From Acidobacteriaceae bacterium (lineage in GTDB: Bacteria > Acidobacteriota > Terriglobia > Terriglobales > Acidobacteriaceae): DNA of 64,000 nucleotides. The notes below the pieces were generated by a model. The model was not told the origin of the DNA. It saw nothing but the letters and a program-made list of their open reading frames with translations, and made no database searches. Shown here in pieces: positions 33,520 through 40,774 of the stretch. The stretch spans positions 2,666,001 through 2,730,000 of the forward strand of contig JAPWKE010000003.1 of the NCBI GenBank assembly GCA_028283655.1, read 5' to 3'. The stretch's first letter is position 1; each line of letters opens with the position of its first letter. A program made the position numbers and the translations under genes.

Positions 33520-34035
33520 ATGAACGAAACAGTCCACGTCCACAACTCGATGCAAACCGGCTACACCTATACCCGCACCCGTCCCGCCGGAGACAAAAAA
33601 GACCACCCCGAGTTCCGCCCCTACTACACCCCGCTGCAGATGCTGCGCATGGGCGTCTTCGAAGGTCGCTACCTTGACCCCGCCAGCCACGAGTTCCCCG
33701 AATCCTGGCGCAAACACATGCGCTCCACCGTGGACGCCAAGACGAACTACTTCGGCGTAAAGTCCCGGCGCAGCCTCTCGGACTGGCGCGCCAACGGCTG
33801 GATCAACCCCGACGACCCGCGCGGCTGGTTCGAGTGGTACTGCCGCTACTACATGGGACGACGCCACGCCGACGACACCCGCCAGATCGCCCGATGGAAG
33901 AGCTTCGGCGCCCGCCACTCCGCCCAGGTCGTCAAGAACTCCCCCGCCTACGGCAACCCCGACCATCCCAACGCGAAAAAGCGTATGCGCCAACGCCAGG
34001 GACTGCTGCAATGGGGCCACGACCCACTCGTTTAG
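33520..34035 (+). CDS. Conserved protein of unknown function
   Basis: This 171-residue soluble protein begins MNETVHVHNSMQTGYTYTRT. It is rich in Tyr, Trp, Arg and His, with blocks PYYTPLQMLRMGVFEGRYLD, DPRGWFEWYCRYYMGRRHADD and RQIARWKSFGARHSAQV. Similar WFEWYCRYY...RQI.RW sequences occur in conserved hypothetical proteins of bacteria and other organisms, so the frame is genuine. The function is unknown. The open frame extends far upstream without meaning; the ATG at 33520 is chosen because upstream codons are the C-rich leader and antisense nfo. No Shine-Dalgarno is visible. Confidence 0.75.
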   Translation: MNETVHVHNSMQTGYTYTRTRPAGDKKDHPEFRPYYTPLQMLRMGVFEGRYLDPASHEFPESWRKHMRSTVDAKTNYFGVKSRRSLSDWRANGWINPDDPRGWFEWYCRYYMGRRHADDTRQIARWKSFGARHSAQVVKNSPAYGNPDHPNAKKRMRQRQGLLQWGHDPLV

Positions 34036-34067
34036 CCTCCGCAGATCGCGCTGCGATTACGGAGTAG

Positions 34068-34087
34068 CGGTGGCCTTTAGGCCACCG
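34068..34087 (+). terminator. Hairpin after the conserved protein gene
   Basis: A perfect 8-bp stem CGGTGGCC-TTTA-GGCCACCG follows the stop by 32 bases. No U-tract follows, so it may be a repeat-type hairpin instead of a terminator. Confidence 0.45.
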
Positions 34088-34149
34088 TTCCCAGCCACCA
34101 CCCAAGAGGGCTTTCGCCCCGGCCCGACACCCCAGCTATAGTCAGACTC

Positions 34150-34590
34150 ATGCCGCAAGAACAAAGCTTTCAGCACCACGCCAAGCTTGATCCACTGACC
34201 CATTACGTCCTCGTCCCCATCTTCTTCGTCAACATGATCGTCGCCACGGTCTGGGCATGGCAGCACCGCACCCACCACCCGCTGCACAACGCCTGGATGA
34301 TCGTCATGGCGACCGCCCTGCTGCTGCTCACCGCCAAGCTCCGGTTCTACGCGCTCGGTAACCAGAACCGCATCATCCGGCTCGAAGAGCGCCTCCGCCT
34401 CGCGTCGCTCTGCACGCCCTCTGAACTCGTCGAACTGGACTCCCTCACCACCCGCCAGCTCATCGCACTCCGCTTCGCGTCCAACCCCGAGCTTCCCGCT
34501 CTCGCCCGCCGCGCCGTCCGAGAGAACCTCGAACCCAAAGCCATCAAGGCCGCCATCCAAAGCTGGCGCGCCGACCACCAACGCGTCTAG
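34150..34590 (+). CDS. DUF6526-like small membrane protein
   Basis: This 146-residue protein has two hydrophobic helices (YVLVPIFFVNMIVATVWAW and WMIVMATALLLLTAKLRFYAL). A cytosolic tail follows with NQNRIIRLEERLRLASL and LTTRQLIALRFASNPELPALARRAVRENLEPKAIKAAI. This layout matches the DUF6526 family as I remember it; its function is unknown. It is followed by a hairpin with a T-rich tail. Confidence 0.8.
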   Translation: MPQEQSFQHHAKLDPLTHYVLVPIFFVNMIVATVWAWQHRTHHPLHNAWMIVMATALLLLTAKLRFYALGNQNRIIRLEERLRLASLCTPSELVELDSLTTRQLIALRFASNPELPALARRAVRENLEPKAIKAAIQSWRADHQRV

Positions 34591-34623
34591 TGGAACAACC
34601 CCAACAGTCAGAAAACCCAATGG

Positions 34624-34655
34624 CCCGCTCCTGACAGTAACTCGTCACGAGCGGG
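34624..34655 (+). terminator. Interrupted-stem terminator
   Basis: CCCGCTC (34624-34630) pairs with GAGCGGG (34649-34655). An inner TGAC/GTCA pair extends the stem and TACAGTTTTC follows. Confidence 0.6.
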
Positions 34656-34781
34656 TACAGTTTTCACCCCACCAAAGACATCTGCTGGGACGATTTACTA
34701 CAAGCGAAAAGCAGGGGAACCTTATCCGCTCTTCAGGTGTCTATACCAGTGCTGCCGCACGTCTTGCGTTGGAGCCTACCG

Positions 34782-35876
34782 ATGAGAATCTTCGCAAAAG
34801 AAGTGTGGGGTTTGCTCCTGTTGCTGTCTACGTTCTGCTGTTCCGCGCAGAAGGCAGCGCAACCACAAAACCCGACATCAGCGGTTCTAAAGGCATTTCA
34901 GACACACGATATCGTCATGATCGGTGAGATTCACTGGGACAAGCTGGAGTGGCAATGGCTTGACGCACTCGTTTCAGATCCGCGGTTCGCCGATCATGTC
35001 GACGATATCGTCATGGAGATCGGAAACTCGCTTTATCAGAAATCGGTGGATCGATATGTCGCAGGCGACCCCATCTCGACCGAGGACGTGCAGAGGGCCT
35101 GGAGAAATACTTTGGGCTTAGGGCCGCCTTCGCCGATCTATTCCGAGCTGTACAGAAGAGTCCGCGAAGTGAACATGAAGCGGCACGGCAAACACCAAAT
35201 TCGCATTCTCTGCGGAGATCCCTACATTGATTGGGACAAAATCGAAACAGGTGAGGATATTGGCCCGTTCCTTGGACATCGCGACCAGTGGTACGCACAG
35301 GTCGTCAAGGACGAAGTGATTGCAAAGCATCATCATGCCTTGCTGATCGCGGGCTCGAATCATTTTTTTCGCGAGCCTACACGCCCGTTCCTAATCGAAA
35401 GAGCTTTGCAGCAAACCGGGGCAAAGACCTTCGTGATTCTCGCGGGAACGAATGCCATTGGAGGCTACGACGATCTTGATCATCGGTTCGATGAGTGGCC
35501 TGTGCCTTCGATAGCTACTACGCACGGAAACTGGGTAGGGGATTTGCCTGTGCTTCCCGTTGTGACGGGCGGAACTGCGACGAACTATTCTCCGCTCGAG
35601 CTGAAAGATGCCGCCGATGCTCTGTTATATCTGGGGCCTCGCGACCAACAGAGAGGCGTCCATGCTCCGCGCGCAGAGGTGGATGAAACAGCGTACGGAA
35701 AAGAGCTGATGAGACGCATGTCTCTTCTGCATTTCGCGCCTTACATAGCCGAGGCACATTCAGACCAACAGGAGCTGCCTCTGTTTCTACGGCCCGCCGC
35801 TAGAAAGGGTTCGTTTTCATTTCCAATCCCGCCTGGCATGGATACGCCGATGCCTCCGCGTCCGCCGAGTGAATAA
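34782..35876 (+). CDS. Exported ChaN/TIKI-like protein of unknown function
   Basis: From the ATG at 34782 (GGAG seven bases upstream) the product has 364 residues with a signal peptide ending CCSAQK. The first folded segment, DIVMIGEIHWDKLEWQWLDAL, resembles the GE.H motif of the ChaN/EreA/TIKI superfamily. HALLIAGSNHFFREPTRPFLI carries a second conserved His. These folds include haem-binding and hydrolase members, so the role is uncertain. Base composition appears less GC-rich than its neighbours. The C-terminus is Pro-rich and probably disordered. Confidence 0.7.
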   Translation: MRIFAKEVWGLLLLLSTFCCSAQKAAQPQNPTSAVLKAFQTHDIVMIGEIHWDKLEWQWLDALVSDPRFADHVDDIVMEIGNSLYQKSVDRYVAGDPISTEDVQRAWRNTLGLGPPSPIYSELYRRVREVNMKRHGKHQIRILCGDPYIDWDKIETGEDIGPFLGHRDQWYAQVVKDEVIAKHHHALLIAGSNHFFREPTRPFLIERALQQTGAKTFVILAGTNAIGGYDDLDHRFDEWPVPSIATTHGNWVGDLPVLPVVTGGTATNYSPLELKDAADALLYLGPRDQQRGVHAPRAEVDETAYGKELMRRMSLLHFAPYIAEAHSDQQELPLFLRPAARKGSFSFPIPPGMDTPMPPRPPSE

Positions 35877-35985
35877 CTGCTCTATCAATTCAGGCGTCCG
35901 AATATTGGCACCGATGGGTCGGCTTAGCGAAAGGAACATTTCGCCAACATACGTCGGTAGCAAAACCATCTTTCGCAGCAACAGA

Positions 35986-36022
35986 TCAGACAAGCCGGGC
36001 ACGATGTGCCCGGCTTGTCTGA
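35986..36022. terminator. Bidirectional stem-loop abutting the SDR stop codon
   Basis: A perfect 17-bp stem (arms 35986-36002 and 36006-36022, loop GAT) lies between convergent genes and touches the stop codon of the SDR gene at 36023. A strong U-tract is lacking. Confidence 0.75.
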
Positions 36023-36886
36023 CTAATGGTTCAACAGCCCAGGAATCTCCGGCGCATCCGCAAACACTGTCGAAAGCGTCAGCTCGCGGAACCGCTCTGC
36101 TTCTTCCGCGCGTGCCGTCTCAACGTTCTTCACACGCGACTCAGCATCTTTACCGAGGATCAACCGCTTCGGAACATCCTCAGTATTAGCGAGCTTCACC
36201 ACCAGGTCTGCAATCTTCCTGGGGTCGCCTTCCGCCTTCCCGCGCACTGCGGCTAACAGCTTGTAAATAGCCCCCACAGAAGCTTCATACTCCGGCAGGA
36301 CCTCCGGTGAGCCTTCGCCCGCGCGCTGTGCCCAGTTGGTACGAATGCCACCAGGCTCAAGCGTAGAGACCTTCACACCGAAGGGAGCCACTTCAGCAGC
36401 GACGGAGTCACTGAAGCCACCCACCGCCCACTTCGCCGCATGGTACGGCGAGTTCCCCGGCATAGCCATGCGCCCACCAATAGACGATACCTGGAAGATA
36501 TGTCCGCTCTTCTGAGCGCGCATCACCGGTATTGCCGCGTGCGTCGTATACACAACACCAAACAAGCAGGTCTCCACGACATCGCGGAACTGTTCCGATG
36601 TCGTCTGCTCAAACGGCGCGATGAACCCATAGCCCGCGTTATTGACCAGCACATCCAGACGACCGTACGTATCCACGGCAGTTTGCACGGCAGCCTTAGC
36701 GGCGCTCTCCTCACGCACATCAAGCAACACAGGCGTAACACGCTTACCGTACTGCTCCACCAAAGAAGCCAACTCCTCCAGGCGCCGCGCTCCTGCAACG
36801 ACAGCATCCCCTGCTGCAAGTGCAGCCTCTGCAATGTCGCGCCCCAAACCATTACCGCTTCCCGTGATCAGCCAGACTTTTTCCAT
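36023..36886 (-). CDS. Short-chain dehydrogenase/reductase
   Basis: This classical SDR has 287 residues from the ATG at 36886 (AGGAGG upstream). The cofactor motif TGSGNGLG lies at residues 8-15, NNAG near 82-85, and catalytic Ser134/135 with Tyr148 and Lys152 in YHAAK. RRLEEL after beta2 suggests NADP preference. The substrate is unknown. A dyad lies 33 bases upstream, between this gene and the TetR gene, so TetR probably represses it. It ends at a bidirectional terminator. Confidence 0.93.
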   Translation of the reverse strand: MEKVWLITGSGNGLGRDIAEAALAAGDAVVAGARRLEELASLVEQYGKRVTPVLLDVREESAAKAAVQTAVDTYGRLDVLVNNAGYGFIAPFEQTTSEQFRDVVETCLFGVVYTTHAAIPVMRAQKSGHIFQVSSIGGRMAMPGNSPYHAAKWAVGGFSDSVAAEVAPFGVKVSTLEPGGIRTNWAQRAGEGSPEVLPEYEASVGAIYKLLAAVRGKAEGDPRKIADLVVKLANTEDVPKRLILGKDAESRVKNVETARAEEAERFRELTLSTVFADAPEIPGLLNH

Positions 36887-36918
36887 GACGTCTTTCCTCC
36901 TAACCAAGTAGATTCAAT

Positions 36919-36940
36919 AATGAGCAAGTGGTTGCTCATT
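36919..36940. promoter_or_regulatory. TetR operator candidate (AATGAGCAA-N4-TTGCTCATT)
   Basis: A perfect 9-bp inverted repeat with spacer GTGG lies in the 88-base gap between tetR and the SDR gene. It is 33 bases before the SDR start, where it would overlap an SDR promoter. Confidence 0.65.
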
Positions 36941-36974
36941 TATTATGACAAAAACAATCAGACTATTGGCCTTG

Positions 36975-37541
36975 TCATTCCGCCATTCGCCAGAAGGCCT
37001 CAAAGGCCTGGTCGACAAGCTTGGCTCTCTGCCGTGGGAGTTTCGTCGTTGTGTCCATCACGGCTTCCTGCATCGCCATCATGGCAGAGGAAGCAAACCC
37101 CCGGGGCAGGCTCGCGAAAACTCCAACTTTTTCCAACTCGTCCATCGCTTGTTGAATCGTTTCACGTTCCGCCGCAAGACATTGCTTGGTCGCGTCCGTG
37201 ATAAATGGCGAGAGGTTCAAGAGAACGGAAACCTTCTGTTCATCGGGCCTTTCCATCGCCCAGCGCAGATACTCCGTCCAGATATGCTGCGCCCGTTCGC
37301 GCAGTACGGCTTTATGCGGGAACCCGGCGTGAATACGCTTGTACGCTTCCGTCTTCAGTGCCAGATAAAGCTCATTAAACAGATCGCCTTTGGAGGGGAA
37401 ATAGGTGAACAACGTACCTTCGGCCAGCCCGGCGGCTGCGGCAATTTTCGCCGTCGAGGCACCAAGCCCAGCCTTCGCGATCTCGTGCGCGGCCGCTTGC
37501 AGAATGGCTTCTCTCTTCTCCGGACTTCTCGCTCTAGCCAT
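36975..37541 (-). CDS. TetR-family transcriptional regulator
   Basis: This 188-residue regulator has an N-terminal HTH, KREAILQAAAHEIAKAGLGASTAKIAAAAGLAEGTLFTYFPSKGDLFNEL. The C-terminal helical ligand-binding domain includes WAMERPDEQKVSVLLNLSPFI. It precedes the SDR gene on the same strand with a palindrome between them. Such TetR-SDR pairs generally respond to a small lipophilic compound that the SDR modifies; that role is inferred. Confidence 0.92.
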   Translation of the reverse strand: MARARSPEKREAILQAAAHEIAKAGLGASTAKIAAAAGLAEGTLFTYFPSKGDLFNELYLALKTEAYKRIHAGFPHKAVLRERAQHIWTEYLRWAMERPDEQKVSVLLNLSPFITDATKQCLAAERETIQQAMDELEKVGVFASLPRGFASSAMMAMQEAVMDTTTKLPRQRAKLVDQAFEAFWRMAE

Positions 37542-37617
37542 CGTTAACGATGCTACCGCAAGCCGCTCGCCTACCGAACAACTTCGAGCGCAGAAGAAAT
37601 CGACACATCACAACGAG

Positions 37618-38034
37618 CTACTCGCCAATCAAGTGCAGCACAATCTCTCGGCGATGCGCATGAACGCGATGCTCAAACAGGTAGATTCCCTGCCACGTGC
37701 CCAGCACTGGTCGACCGTTCCTCACAGGGATCGATAGCTGTACCTGCGTCAGTGCAGTCTTCAAATGCGCGGGCATATCGTCTGCGCCTTCGTAGTCATG
37801 CTCATACGGCCCATCATCAGGAGCAATCTGGTCAAAGTAGGCCAGCAGGTCCGTCCGCACCGTTGGGTCAGCGTTCTCCTGAATCAGCAATGACGCTGAG
37901 GTGTGCCGGCAAAAGACCGTCAACAACCCTGTCTGCACCTGCTGACGCAGCACCCACTCATTCACCCCACCGGTGAACTCATAGAACCCCTTGCCGCGCG
38001 TCGAAATCTCCACACTATGCACTGCCTGCTTCAC
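37618..38034 (-). CDS. yjbQ: YjbQ/UPF0047 family protein (secondary thiamine-phosphate synthase-like)
   Basis: This 138-residue protein has a GTG start nine bases after GAGG. It contains the UPF0047 signature GLLTVFCRHTSASLLIQENADP followed by DLLAYFDQIAPDD, HDYEGADDMPAHLKTAL and GTWQGIYLFEHR. Members bind a divalent metal through the conserved histidines and show weak thiamine-phosphate synthase activity; the physiological role is unclear. Confidence 0.92.
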   Translation of the reverse strand: MKQAVHSVEISTRGKGFYEFTGGVNEWVLRQQVQTGLLTVFCRHTSASLLIQENADPTVRTDLLAYFDQIAPDDGPYEHDYEGADDMPAHLKTALTQVQLSIPVRNGRPVLGTWQGIYLFEHRVHAHRREIVLHLIGE

Positions 38035-38105
38035 TCAGCCCACCTCTCCCTTTAAACATACGGCAGCGTTCACCAGATCAGGCGAACGCGGGATGCCAAT
38101 ATCGG

Positions 38106-39089
38106 CTACCTACGTTTATGCCCCAGCTCCGGCCACTGAGCCATCATCCACGTCGTGAACATCGCAGGCCATGCCGCTTCCTCGGGAATGCCAACGGACA
38201 ACCCCGAACCATGCTCCCCACGCGCAAACAGGTGGACCTCTGCGGGTACGTGGGCGTTCTTCAACGCATCGGCAAACAATACTGCATTCTGCGGGCTGAT
38301 CCTTTTATCGTCCATGCTCTCGAAGAGAAAGACCGGCGGCAGTGCAGGCGTCACATTTTCTTCGCCCGACAGACGATGCTGCAGCTCCGTCAACTCGCGC
38401 CCGGCGAACCCTGCCAGCAGATGTTTATACGAGCCCGAAGGCGGCACCGCCGCAGGGTTCATCGAGATCACCGGATAGCCAAGCGCCAACAGATCAACCT
38501 TCGCCGATGCCCGATCCACTTCATCCGTAGCCGTCGCACCAAACGACTCCTCAGGATGCAGAGCAAGCGTGCTCGCCAGGTGTGCACCCGCAGAGAAACC
38601 AAGCACCGCAATGCGTGCAGGGTCTATCCCCAACCGCCGGGCCTGAGTATGAAGCAGGCGGATCGCGCGTTGCCCATCCCACATAGGAATCGGATAACGG
38701 TAGCCGCCATCGTCCTGCACCAGTCGATAACGCAGCACAACAGTTGTGATCGGCAACTCTGACGCAAAGTACTCCGCAACCGGCCGCTGCTCTTTGCCAT
38801 TGGTCAATCTGTCATAACCGCCACCGGGAATAATGAGCAGCGCCGGACGGGGCTCATGCGACGCACCACCAGCATGAAAAATCTGGAGGTAAGGCACATC
38901 ACGGCAGGGGTCGTCCCCCATCGCTCCCGGAGCTCTCCCTGCCCACAAAGGAACTTCCGTCGGGTCAGAGGAATCAAAGCACGGATTCTCCCTGACCCCT
39001 GAAACGGCTTCGCGCCGGTGCCTCTGCGCCCAGAGCAACGGCTGCCCCACAAAAAGCAAAAGAACAAAAGCCACGTAGTGTCGCGACAT
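38106..39089 (-). CDS. Secreted alpha/beta-hydrolase, BD-FAE-like carbohydrate esterase
   Basis: This 327-residue protein has a signal peptide ending LLWAQR. PALLIIPGGGYDRLT is the oxyanion-hole segment (HGGG variant) and GFSAGAH the nucleophile elbow with Ser166. FLFESMDDKRISPQNAVLFADAL supplies the acid, and GEHGSGL the catalytic His. This profile fits acetyl-xylan or feruloyl esterases acting on plant polysaccharides. It stands alone, with YjbQ downstream at a gap of 71 bases. Confidence 0.85.
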   Translation of the reverse strand: MSRHYVAFVLLLFVGQPLLWAQRHRREAVSGVRENPCFDSSDPTEVPLWAGRAPGAMGDDPCRDVPYLQIFHAGGASHEPRPALLIIPGGGYDRLTNGKEQRPVAEYFASELPITTVVLRYRLVQDDGGYRYPIPMWDGQRAIRLLHTQARRLGIDPARIAVLGFSAGAHLASTLALHPEESFGATATDEVDRASAKVDLLALGYPVISMNPAAVPPSGSYKHLLAGFAGRELTELQHRLSGEENVTPALPPVFLFESMDDKRISPQNAVLFADALKNAHVPAEVHLFARGEHGSGLSVGIPEEAAWPAMFTTWMMAQWPELGHKRR

Positions 39090-39307
39090 AAAACCAGATC
39101 CCTTGAAGGCAGCAATCGAAAACTCGTATTCGTCAAAATCTCAAGGTCAACGGAAGGACCCTCTCTTCAACCCTCAGCGTCCAACGAAGTTGCCACGCAA
39201 GGCATGAACGTCTCGCATCTCAAGCGATCCCATCGAGATACTCGCATTTCACGGTCATGCCCTCCAGCACCATCCAGGCAGGCAATCAATAGAAGAGGGG
39301 CAAACGA

Positions 39308-39333
39308 AAAGGCACGGCCGAAGCCATGCCTTT
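39308..39333 (-). terminator. Terminator after the sulfite-reductase-like gene
   Basis: On the minus strand AAAGGCATGGC-TTCG-GCCGTGCCTTTT forms an 11-pair stem with one mispair and a T-tract, 20 bases past the stop. Confidence 0.7.
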
Positions 39334-39352
39334 CCTTCAAACCATCTGAAGC

Positions 39353-40525
39353 CTAGTAAACGTCGCGCTGATAACGCTTGGCCTTTTTCATCTCACCCAG
39401 ATACTCGGTCGCATGCTCCAGCGTCGAGTTTGCACCCTTCGCAATCGCATCCAGCAGAGCCGTTTCGACGTCCTTCGCCATACGCGAAGCATCGCCGCAA
39501 ACGTAGAAGTGTGCTCCCTCTTCCAGCCATGCGTAGAGTTCCGCAGCGTTCTCCTGCATGCGGTCCTGCACGTAAACCTTCTTGCCCTGATCGCGCGAAA
39601 ACGCCGTGTCGAGCTTGGTCAGCGTGCCATCGGCCTGCATCGCGTTCCACTGGTCTTCGTACAGGAAGTCCGAAATGCGGCGCTGTTCGCCGAAGATCAG
39701 CCAGTTCTTGCCCTTTTCGCCCAGTGCCTGACGGTGCTCCAGGAAAGCGCGGAAAGGCGCGATGCCGGTTCCGGGACCGATCATGATGACCGGAGCGTCC
39801 GTGTTTTCGGGAAGACGGAACGCATTGTTCTCGTGCAGGAAGATCGGCAGCGTTGCGTCAGCCGGAGCGCGCTCGCCCATGTGGCCCGAGCAAACGCCCT
39901 GACGATCTTCACCGTGTGCGTGGTAGCGAACGACGCGAACCGTCGTGTGCACCGCATCCGGGTGCGCCGCCTGCGAACTGGCGATCGAGTACATGCGCGG
40001 CGTCAGACGCTGCAGCACGTTGAAGAGCTCCTGCGGGTTCTGCACCGCGCCGGGGAACTGCTTGGCGAGGTCAGCAAACTCGCGGCCCCAGACGTACTCT
40101 TCTGCAGCAGCCTTGTTCTCCTGGCCGAGAAGAGCCTTCAGGTCCTCGGGAACGTTCTCGCCGAAGAGCTTGGCGTACTGGTTCACCGAACCGCGGGCCA
40201 GCTTGCCGATGCCGAGACGCGTCGTCAGCGCTTCGTGCAGAGAGATCTCTACCTTGTAGTGGTCGAGCACGCGCTCGGTACCGTTGAAACCCAGAACCTT
40301 CAGGTTCGCTTCTACCTGTGCCTCACGATTTGTGGGCACAATGCCTACGGCATCGCCAGGCGTATAGGTCATGCCCTCTTCGAGCTCTAGCTCGATGTGG
40401 ATCGTTTCCTTCTCGGACTCCGGCCCGGTAAGGCGATCGTTGATGAGGACGCGCGACTGATACGGCTGATTGCGGGTGTACTTGCTGTGCGCCTTGGCCG
40501 GCGCTGCGGTTGCTGTTTCGCTCAT
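39353..40525 (-). CDS. Sulfite-reductase-alpha-like FAD/NADPH oxidoreductase lacking an FMN domain
   Basis: From the ATG at 40525 the product has 390 residues and matches the FAD- and NADPH-binding half of CysJ/cytochrome-P450-reductase enzymes. TPGDAVGIVPTN and RMYSIASS bind FAD, GTGIAPFRAFLEHR and YVCGDASRMAKDVE bind NADPH, and the terminal YQRDVY aligns with the family end. No flavodoxin-like FMN domain precedes it. It probably passes electrons to a separate acceptor such as sulfite reductase beta (not in the window). A longer start at 40651 reads through a structured leader and is unlikely. Confidence 0.9.
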   Translation of the reverse strand: MSETATAAPAKAHSKYTRNQPYQSRVLINDRLTGPESEKETIHIELELEEGMTYTPGDAVGIVPTNREAQVEANLKVLGFNGTERVLDHYKVEISLHEALTTRLGIGKLARGSVNQYAKLFGENVPEDLKALLGQENKAAAEEYVWGREFADLAKQFPGAVQNPQELFNVLQRLTPRMYSIASSQAAHPDAVHTTVRVVRYHAHGEDRQGVCSGHMGERAPADATLPIFLHENNAFRLPENTDAPVIMIGPGTGIAPFRAFLEHRQALGEKGKNWLIFGEQRRISDFLYEDQWNAMQADGTLTKLDTAFSRDQGKKVYVQDRMQENAAELYAWLEEGAHFYVCGDASRMAKDVETALLDAIAKGANSTLEHATEYLGEMKKAKRYQRDVY

Positions 40526-40719
40526 TGTCCTTCCATTGTAAAACGCAAAAACGCCCCAAACCTCGCATCTGAGGCGGTTTTTGCCCTGCTGAAACCACCA
40601 CCTATCGTTTGGCGAAGGAAGAAATTGCCCCAGAAATGGCTCCCGTGACACTCTCAGGCAGGAACCTGAGCCGATCAGGCCAATCCCACCCCCGCAAGGA
40701 CCACGGAAACTGCAGCAAA
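40526..40719 (-). promoter_or_regulatory. Structured 5' leader of the flavoprotein gene
   Basis: The leader holds two mutually exclusive pairings. CCTGA at 40665-40669 can pair with TCAGG at 40654-40658 or with TCAGG at 40675-40679. Nearer the start codon an imperfect GCAAAAACGCC...GGCGGTTTTTGC hairpin lies within 40550-40591. No named riboswitch consensus was recognised. Confidence 0.35.
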
Positions 40720-40767
40720 AAACGTAAAAGGTCGCAGATCCTTTGGGATCTGCGACCTTTTACGTTT
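40720..40767. terminator. Long perfect terminator after czcA
   Basis: A perfect 22-bp stem (arms 40720-40741 and 40746-40767, loop TTTG) with A-rich and T-rich ends lies just after the czcA stop. Confidence 0.9.
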
Positions 40768-40774
40768 GTGCGTT

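Noticed and set aside
40526-40719. SAM, TPP or glycine riboswitch in the flavoprotein leader
   Set aside because: Short stretches look vaguely similar, but none of the conserved cores could be laid out.
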